Notes under the pieces: generated by a model
The model's database searches: none
What the model saw: only the letters and a program-made list of their open reading frames with translations
Told to the model about the DNA's origin: nothing
Source of the DNA: Chloromonas sp. AAM2
Taxonomy: Eukaryota > Chlorophyta > Chlorophyceae > Chlamydomonadales > Chlamydomonadaceae
Length of the DNA stretch: 12,057 nt
Reading direction: 5' to 3'
Assembly: GCA_004335635.1 (NCBI GenBank)
Contig: QAXH01002468.1
Coordinates: 1 to 12,057, forward strand
Translations under genes and position numbers: made by a program
Part shown: piece after piece, positions 1-7,200 of the stretch
Layout: every line of letters begins with the position of its first letter
Position numbering within the stretch: the stretch's first letter is position 1

Positions 1-575
1 CCCACCCCACCCCGGCGCCCATTGACGGAGTTGCTCCCGACCAACCCCCGCTGATTCCTGTCGCCGCCCCGCACGCCACAACCCCGCCCGACCAACAAGC
101 CCGCCTGAACCCCACCCACACCTCGCATCAGCCTTCACTAGTGCTTCCCCCGCCCGTACCGACCCAGGAAACTGTGTTAAGCGATTCCCCACAGGACACC
201 TCTACCACTTCAGCAGCAGAACTAGGTGAAGGGAGCGGCTCCCCTGGTGGTTTGCCTGGCCGGCAAGGGCACCAGCGGTTACCAGACCCTGCCCACACCA
301 CACCACCCCAACCGCTTGACACCAGCCCATCCAGTGACAGCGATTTGAATACCAATCGGCCTGGGGCTGAAGGCCAATCTAACAGCAACAACAGCAAGAG
401 AAACAACCACGGCATCGACAGCCGAGTCGGCGGCCCCCCCGAGGTCACAAGCGTCGCCCCCGGGCCCGCGCCTCTAACCGATCCAACCACCTGGCGGAGG
501 TCACCTAGCTGCTTGCCCGAGTTATGCCATACCGGCGCCACCAGTCCAGGCGGCAGCAGCAGCCCCGGGCCCCGC
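1..575 (+). other. Proline/serine/threonine-rich low-complexity coding stretch before the hotdog domain
   Basis: The frame that enters the hotdog domain is open from position 3 without a stop. Its composition is low complexity: runs of P, S, T, G and N, including a short Asn/Ser run near position 380. There is no in-frame ATG until 576, where MSVNPSLTVAYM leads straight into the domain. It could be a linker after an upstream domain, a disordered N-terminus, or (less likely) 5' untranslated sequence ahead of a start at 576. The long reverse-strand ORF over 128-688 is a by-product of this GC-rich composition. Confidence 0.5.
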
Positions 576-2293
576 ATGTCCGTCAACCCGAGCCTCACTG
601 TGGCGTACATGACGCAGAGCATCATGCCGCAGCATGCCAATACCCTAGGCATCACTTTCGGAGGGCAGGTGGGTGAGGGCTGGCGCATGTGCTACCATGT
701 CAATGTTGGCAACCGCTGCCCACGCTTGTCCCCAGCAGCATTATCATTGCATCGCATCAGCCCAAAGCATGGACTGGCACACAGCCTTGCATGCTCGGTG
801 TGTGTACCTATGTTGATGCCTTGCCGGCATCAAATGCATTATCGAACGCTCATTTGCACGCACACAGTGATTGCGAGCACCAGCCTGCAGCATGCTTCAC
901 TATGATAGTAGCCCAGGTCCCGGTTTTGTGCGCATGAAACGTACCCGCGTGCGCCCCATGCGCCCCATGCGCCCCATGCGCCCCATGCGCCCCATGCGCC
1001 TCAGGTGATGTCCTGGATGGAGATGTGCGCGTACATCAGCGCCTCCCGTCTGCGCTCGCCGCACCTGCTGACCGCAGCCATTGACAGTCTAACATTCGTC
1101 AGGCCAACCTGTGTGGGGGACATACTGTACGTGACGTCACAGGTACCTGGACACCAATTTGGCTATATGTCGGTTTCTTGCCAAGCAAACAACACTGCCA
1201 CAAGCACCACTGTCTGGCGGTGACAGCAACGCCCGACCTATGCAGATGTTGCACAATTCAAATCACCAATAGACCTGCCAGGCTGGTGTCAGGCCTTCTA
1301 CACCAGAAGGACAAGACATTGTATACAAGGCCTCTCTCTCGCAAAGGAAGAAGGCTGTGGCAAGGGTGTGTTACGCAACATGACGTGTGTGGCGTGTGTG
1401 ATGTGTGGGACGTGCGCAGGTGACCGCTATCTTCGGCAGCAGTCTGGAGGTGCAGGTCAGCGTGCATGGAGAGGACCCGCAGGTGGGCCACGTGATACCG
1501 GGTACAATTGCCGTTGCTTGTCCCCTACCGCTGGCCCTGACCCATGTTGCTCTGCCCATCCGCCCTGGCACCGCTGCTGTTGTCGCTCCCCTGTAGCTTA
1601 CCCTGACCATGTGGCTCTGCCCATCCGCCCTGGCACCGCTGCTGTTGTCGCTCCCCTGTAGCTTGCCCTGACCATGTTGCTCTGCCCATCCGCCCCTGCA
1701 CCGCTGCTGTTGTCGCTCCCCTGTAGCTTGCCCTGACCATGTTGCTCTGCCCATCTGCCCTGGCACGTTGCATGATCCAGCCAGCCGACGCCATGTCACT
1801 CGCTGCTTCATTGCCCGCCCACCCTGGAACAGCGCATGTTCTTACGCAAACCCCGCTTCCTTTGACGGCTTCCATGGTGTAAAAATATGTCACTTTGGTG
1901 ATGAGCTTGTGAGTACAATCATATCTGTGCGCTGCGCAGGTTGGCGAGTTGTTTAACTGCGCTGACGGTTACGTCACCCTCGTGACAGTGGCAGCGGAGG
2001 ACGGGCCCGACGGGGTTGCAGGGGGCACTCCGGTGCAGCTGCCCTTCGTGCTAGCGCCCGCAAGCCAGGCAGAACTGCTGCAAGCACAGGTCGCTGCCAT
2101 TAGCATGGGTGCACCTCTTGGCAATCTGCATGCAGCTGTTTTCATGAGTGAGGAGTTGCCTGGAATGCGGGTTTTTCCCTGCTGCACCATATGCCCTCCT
2201 GCTATCATTCAAATGTGTTCATTGTGTTGGGCGGATTTTCTGCCACGCAGTGCACATGCAGCGTTTTTGGTCATGCTGCATTGTGGTTCCATG

Positions 2294-2333
<40 letters not shown>

Positions 2334-2488
2334 GTACTCTCTCTCAGTCACGGTGCCATGCTGTGTTGTGCGTCTGCATGCAGAATGCGTCACGGCGTCG
2401 GGACGAGCGGCTCAAGCTGCGTGCGTCGCTGGCTGCGGAGAGCGTGGCAGCGGCCGCAAGCAGGGAAGGGGGGGAAACGGACGTGTGA
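1..2488 (+). CDS. Acyl-CoA thioesterase-like hotdog-domain protein, 5' partial, 5 exons
   Basis: Proposed exons are <3-668, 1005-1142, 1420-1482, 1940-2089 and 2384-2488 (TGA at 2486). All introns are GT-AG and phase 0, giving at least 373 residues. The joined protein has a P/S/T-rich stretch (residues 1-191) and then a hotdog fold (about 196-315). The exon 1/2 junction rebuilds HANTLGITFGGQ|VMSWMEMC, matching the conserved start and central helix of eukaryotic ACOT hotdog domains. VTAIFGSSLEVQVSV in exon 3 is the following strand, and exon 4 supplies FNCADGYVTLVTVAAEDG. The C-terminus is a basic/alanine-rich helix (RRRDERLKLRASL). The family hydrolyses acyl-CoA to fatty acid plus CoA. The domain is most like the second hotdog domain of ACOT11/ACOT12, so a first domain may lie upstream of the window. 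No START domain follows. Compartment and substrate cannot be told. The family is confident; the N-terminal extent is not. Confidence 0.82.
951..1000. repeat. 9-bp tandem repeat at the 3' end of intron 1 of the thioesterase gene
   Basis: The unit GCGCCCCAT repeats about 5.5 times without a mismatch. The array ends four bases before the first base of exon 2 (acceptor CTCAG, exon from 1005). It therefore fills the place where a polypyrimidine tract would normally lie. Confidence 0.9.
1544..1765. repeat. 65-bp minisatellite in intron 3 of the thioesterase gene
   Basis: Three full units start at 1544, 1609 and 1674, with a partial unit from 1739 to about 1765. Each starts ATGTTGCTCTGCCCAT (one copy has ATGTGG) and contains CACCGCTGCTGTTGTCGCTC. 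The copies differ at only a few bases. A weaker relic may extend left to about 1521. The unit is not a multiple of three, and the ORFs it creates on both strands are not genes. Confidence 0.9.
2090..2383 (+). other. Intron 4 of the thioesterase gene, stop-free and a multiple of three
   Basis: Between exon 4 (ending LLQAQ) and exon 5 (starting NASRRRDERL) lie 294 bases, which read through in frame with no stop. The proposed donor, CAG|GTCGCT, is weak. The inserted translation is Cys/Ser/Leu-rich and includes a run made by a CT repeat, so it looks like intron rather than protein. A second in-frame acceptor, CTCTCAG ending at 2347, sits just after the CT tract. Using it would add 12 residues. 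Confidence 0.6.
2299..2330. repeat. (CT)16 microsatellite in intron 4
   Basis: There are 16 uninterrupted CT units, and shorter CT runs continue to 2345. On the coding strand this is a strong polypyrimidine tract lying 17-53 bases upstream of the two candidate acceptors at 2347 and 2383. Confidence 0.95.
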
Positions 2489-2523
2489 GTCACGCTGTAC
2501 ATTGTACAAAGGGTACGTGAGGG

Positions 2524-2660
2524 TATGAGTCGGTGGGTAAGTGAGTGAGTCAGTGGGTGGGTGAGTGTGTCAGTGGGTAGGTGAGTGTGTCAGTGGGTGG
2601 GTGAGTGAGTCAGTGTGTGGGTGAGTGAGTCAGTGGGTAGGTGAGTGTGTCAGTGAGTGA
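2524..2660. repeat. 20-bp tandem array in the 3' UTR or just downstream
   Basis: Six clean units run from 2541 to 2660 after a degraded one at about 2524-2540. The unit is GTGAGTGAGTCAGTGGGTGG with variants. Each unit is itself five tetranucleotides of the form GTNN, so the array probably grew from a GTGA/GTGG microsatellite. It starts about 35 bases after the stop codon and would be transcribed in the 3' UTR. Confidence 0.9.
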
Positions 2661-3396
2661 GCCAGCATGTGCACATGACAGCTGCAGGAATGCGAGCCAT
2701 TTGGACAGGGATTGTACTATGTGTGTGGCATACTCAAGCATGTACACCAGTAGCAGTAACCCCGCGCACAACAGTGCAGTAGCGTGTGCACATACTGTGG
2801 ATGTGAAATCAACCAAGCAAGTGAGCGCAGTGTGAAAGAGGGCGTGTGCAGGCAAATCCAGTTTGTCTCAGCAAGCCGGCAGGTGGACACCAGATTCAGG
2901 CAAGAACAAGTTTGCAGGGCATTCATGCATCTGACGAATGGCAGGGCAATTCTTTCATTGCTTACAATATCCACTGTCTCCTTTCCCTCTTCATTTCGAT
3001 TGGTATATTCGCTTTGCAATGCCGCTCAAATACCGCTGGCATGCCTGCCAAGCCAAGACGCAGTTTTCCACTTCTTTTGTATTGCTGCCCAAGTACTGCT
3101 AGCTGCAGAGCCAGAACGCACATCTCTTTGTTTGAACGAAGGTTCAGCTTTCAGTCGAGAGCATGTGAATTAAGCAGAAAGCAATCGCATAGGGCATCTC
3201 TAGTCATCGCGCATGCCAGATGATTGCATCCAGCACGGCAAGATGCTCGCACTCAGTGCACAAGTCGTTCAGACATTTATGGTCCGTGAATAAGAAGCAA
3301 GCCGGGCAGAGATGCGTGTGCTTTTGCCTGCAGCTTGGTTTGTGCTTGGATTGTTATGCATGCACGGGCTGGGCCATGCTTGGACAAAATTGACTA

Positions 3397-3401
3397 TGTA
3401 A
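3397..3401 (+). terminator. Possible poly(A) signal TGTAA for the thioesterase gene
   Basis: TGTAA is the usual green-algal poly(A) signal. This is the only + strand copy I find between the stop at 2488 and the next start at 3708. It would make a long 3' UTR of about 910 bases, so the assignment is tentative. Confidence 0.35.
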
Positions 3402-3707
3402 TTATGCCCTGATAAAGGTGGAAGCAAAGGCTGATTTAGTATAGTGATGCTGCTTATGTATGCCTTGCCTTGAAGCATGTTGGCTTGCATGGAGGTTTTG
3501 CCTAGGAGCAGAATGGCCTTGAATGGTGCGTGACCAGAACTTGTGTTCGAGAGCAGTTTTAGTGCTTGAAATGTGCGAGACCGTCCAAGGGTCGCTGCAC
3601 AACACGTAAGCGCAAAGTGTGGCCGACGACGGGGGAAAAACGTCATTCGGACATCACACATGGTTGCCGTACCAGAGTGTCAGACCATCGGAAGTAGGAA
3701 GTAGCTC

Positions 3708-4218
3708 ATGTCAGCCGTAGACCTGAACAAGGAAATCATGGCGGATGTGGGTAGCGACGATGAGCGGCCAGCGGCCGGCTCTGACAGCTTCTCAATAGCT
3801 CATGCTGCACAAGAACCAACCCTAGACAAGCCGGAGACCGATTATGAAGACGCCGTAGGGGATGTCATTGAGACATCTCCACGACACCGTCCCAGCACGC
3901 TTAGCCAGCGACTGTCCCGCCTACAATCTCGAACCCAGGCGCAAGATGCAACGGGGCTGCCTTCCATTGCTTGTCCTTGCGACAAGTCAGACGCCCATAT
4001 CTTGGGCATGCCGAGCGGACACATCAACTTGAATTCAATGATGGAGGCTGAGCGGGCTAGGAGCCAGTTTGTTGAGGACAGTCGATGGAACAGCATGGCT
4101 AGAGGAACTGACGTGTTCGACCCCAGGGCGAGCAAGCGTGAGCGACTCAGCGTCAGAGGAAGAGCACTAGAGGAGCACTTCAAAGCCATGCGAGCCACTC
4201 CTACGTTTGCGTTCTCCG
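3708..4218 (+). other. Exon 1: polar N-terminal region, probably cytosolic
   Basis: It codes for residues 1-170. The first 60 or so are acidic (SDDERPAAGSD, DKPETDYEDAVGD). Ser/Arg/Gln-rich segments follow (SQRLSRLQSRTQ), then basic stretches such as RASKRERLSVRGR. There is no signal peptide at the start, which fits a type II membrane protein anchored by the later TM helix. I recognise no domain. The donor is CCG|GTAAGC, phase 1. Confidence 0.75.
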
Positions 4219-7200
4219 GTAAGCAAGCTGCACTGAATGGTTGGTTTTCGGTTGCATGGTCCATGGGGCCAGGTGGAAGCTAACCATGCCGCCGTTTATC
4301 GCAGGTATGAAGCTTTCTGAACGTGTGCACGGCGCTTTGAAACAATTTGTAAGTGAAGGCAAAGAACGAGCGCGGCAATGAGCTCGGCACAGCTTGCATG
4401 CTTGCATATGTCGCGACTTGCATGGCTCACCATCTGACGTGTCGCCTTCAGCAAATAACAGCGTGCCTGTTATGCGATCATAGGATGTCGATGGAGACGA
4501 TGAGCTGAACATGGGAGAGGTAAGCCACGCACCATTCGAATTCTTGCGTGCTGATCGATTGTGCCTGTTTGTCTTGACCTGGCTTTGCCTGTCCGCTGGT
4601 AGCTCTAGGCACACGGGCACACCGAGCATTCGCCTCACCATCACCATCCTGATTGAACCCTCAATTCTAGCCAACCTTGCTGTTTATCTGTTCACATGTG
4701 CCATGCTTCAAGTTCACGAAGCGCCACTGGGCTGTCTCATGCATCATCTCCAATGTTTCGCTGGTATGCACAGGTGACAGCTCTGATAGAGCACGTGCTG
4801 CGTGAGGAGCAGCAAAACGTGCACCTGAAGGGGGCAGTCATAGCCTTGGCTGTGTTCACGTTGGTTCTGTTGGCAGGTCGGTTCAGCCACTGAGAAGCAT
4901 GCAGAAGCATGGGGCCATGCAGCAAGGAGCAGCAACCCAGGTGGAAACAGCCATTAGGTGGCAGAGATGTGATCAGTGGTCACGCAATAGAAACGGAAAA
5001 TCCATTCATGCCTGTCAGGTGCAGCTTGATTTTGCACCACAGTCACTTACCGCGTGAACTGAAGAAATGCAGCACTTCCTGTCTGAAACTCTGGCATCAT
5101 GGCATCAAGCCCTCCTTCTACCGTGCGGTTCTTGCACCTGCACCCAACCTTGCAACGCCCATGTACCCGACCCTTGCCATCGCCTCACTCCCTTGCCCTG
5201 TAGGCATGTTTGGCCTGACGTGGCTGGTCATCATCACTACGAAGGACACCAAGGTGCGGAGATGCCATGTGTACCATGTGCTTGGAGTGGGCACAGAGGT
5301 TCGCTGTATCCATGCATGGAGCATGCAGACACTGCTCTACTCAACGGCGGTGTGCATGTTGTGTGAATGTTCGGTGGTGTGAACGTTTGCAAAGGGATCA
5401 AGCAGGGTTTAATGAAGCCCAGTGGCAAGGGACTTGCAATGAAGGGTCCTGAGTAGTGCGGGGATGAAGTGGTTTGTAAATAGACTGGTGCAAGCACGAG
5501 GCAGACAGGTTGAGTTCATGAGCATGTGTGTGTGTTCGGTCACAGTGGGCCTCAGGCATGATGACCGGACAGACTGTGGGCCGTCTCCATCCATGATCAT
5601 GATCTCAGCTGTATGACAAGACATCACCCATGGATTGCATAACTAACACACACACACACACACACACATCGCCCGTAACACACACACATACGCCATCAAA
5701 ATGACATGCATGCATCACCCCCGTTTGACCATGCTTCACGCGGTCATGGTGTGCGCTCACTGACAGAGATGACTGTGGTCCTCAATAACAACACATCACA
5801 CCTGTGTGGCAGGTTCCTGACAAGGGCTCTCTGTTGACGTGCTCCTACATAACATACACACACCTCAAATGCTCCGGTGTTCACATGACAATGCACCATG
5901 CAGGTTGCTGATAACGGCACTCTGCTGACACGCTCCGGTGACCGCGTGCTGACAGGCAGTGCAGACTACCAGCTGCTCAACGGCATACTAGTCTCGCGTG
6001 ACAGCAGCACAGCGGATAACACCGGGAGCGGCGGCCGCAGCGCAGTCGACACAATTCAATTGGGAGGCAACGCGGTCATTCGAACGGCGCAGTACAGCGG
6101 TACAAGGACAGGCTTTACTTCGCTGATATCGACCTCGGCGCTGATGGAGTTGAATTACCTGGCGATCAAGGGGGTGGGCAGTGCGGAGGTGCTGCTGAGG
6201 GTGCAGGGCGTGGCGAGGATTCCGCAGTGGGACAGCTACTGGGTGGGTGCACAGGGACTAGATGTGGCTGGACTAAACTATGGGTGAAACTGTATAGGGT
6301 AGGGTAGGTAGGGTAGGGGAGGGTGGGGAGGGGAGGGGAGGGGAGGCCAGGGGAGGGTAGCTTACCTGCCCTACCGGTCTTTAGCTGGCCCTTGCTGGAA
6401 GACCACTGCCTCAATGATAGCTGGTCCTTCCTTACTTCGGTCAGTCCTTTGCTAGTGACAACCACCTCATGTCCAGCTGCCCCGCTGCCTCGCTATCTCA
6501 CCCATTGCCCTGCCTCATGCCTCATGCCTTGCAGGGCACAATCGTTGTCATCCTCACTACTGCGGGCAGCATCACCCTCGACAATGACGTCATCACTTTT
6601 GACGACGCGATGGTGCCTGTGTTCTCGCGGCTGAACCTCACGAGTGTGCCGAGCGACATGCCGGGAACGCGTCGGTTACTGCAGGCGTCGGGAACTGCCG
6701 GGCAGTCGGGACCGCTGCACGGCCTGTTCAACCACATCGACAAGGTGCGTGGAGTTAGTACATGCAGGACGTACTTCGGCCTTTATTTTGACGTTCCGCT
6801 GGGATATGTTGCCCATGGGCGTCCCAGATCCAATTCACGTCAGTGCAAAAACAGTTGTGCCAATCCGACATGACCAGCCCCCAGGCTTGCTCGGTGAACA
6901 CGTTTCTCATCACGCGTGATCTCATATGCCATACTCCCGCCGTACTTCCACATGAAGTTTTGTTTGTGTTTCGCTGCTGTGATCTGTTTATTGCATCGTG
7001 CAGCCTGCACATACATATGCACATACACACATATGCTCACCACGTGTTTTGTTTTGCAGGCTTCCTTCAACATGGACCCCGACGTGTGGGACAGTCAGGG
7101 GGTGGTGGACAAGGCGACTGCAGCGGCCAAGGCGGCTAAGGTCGAAGTCCTGGACTCGGCTAGCATGCAGGTGCAAAGGGCTGGGTGGAACCAGTGGTGT

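Larger units (their letters stand above)
2489..3707 (+). other. Spacer: 3' region of the thioesterase gene and upstream region of the protease gene
   Basis: No coding exon is supported here. It holds a 20-bp tandem array just after the stop, then about 750 bases of more AT-rich sequence without repeats or domain-like ORFs, a lone TGTAA at 3397, and the leader of the next gene. The ORFs seen on both strands between 2610 and 3661 lack recognisable motifs and overlap one another. I see no clear TATA box upstream of 3708. The boundary between transcripts probably lies somewhere after 3400. Confidence 0.6.

Noticed and set aside
128..688. 186-residue reverse-strand ORF over the left edge
   Set aside because: It lies opposite the open coding frame of the thioesterase exon 1 and mirrors its GC-rich, repetitive composition. 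No motif is seen.
1371..1893. Reverse-strand ORFs of 146 and 122 residues
   Set aside because: They are made mostly of the translated 65-bp minisatellite in intron 3.
951..2660. CRISPR-like array from regularly spaced repeats
   Set aside because: The repeats are direct tandem copies with no unique spacers, in an intron-containing eukaryotic locus.
2610..3661. Several overlapping ORFs of 65-130 residues in the spacer
   Set aside because: They overlap on both strands, have no domain-like features, and lie between a stop codon and the next gene's start. A short unknown gene cannot be fully excluded.
2660..3700. Transposon or tRNA in the spacer
   Set aside because: No terminal repeats, target-site duplications, transposase-like ORF or cloverleaf sequence could be made out by eye.
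3708..4893. Treating the EF-hand/TM part as a separate gene ending at TGA 4893
   Set aside because: The hydrophobic segment is short unless joined to exon 5, whose phase fits exactly and completes the TM helix. Kept instead as a possible intron-retention product.
6297..6359. Interstitial telomere repeat
   Set aside because: GGGTA and GGGGA units vary in length and do not form the TTTAGGG or TTTTAGGG units of algal telomeres.
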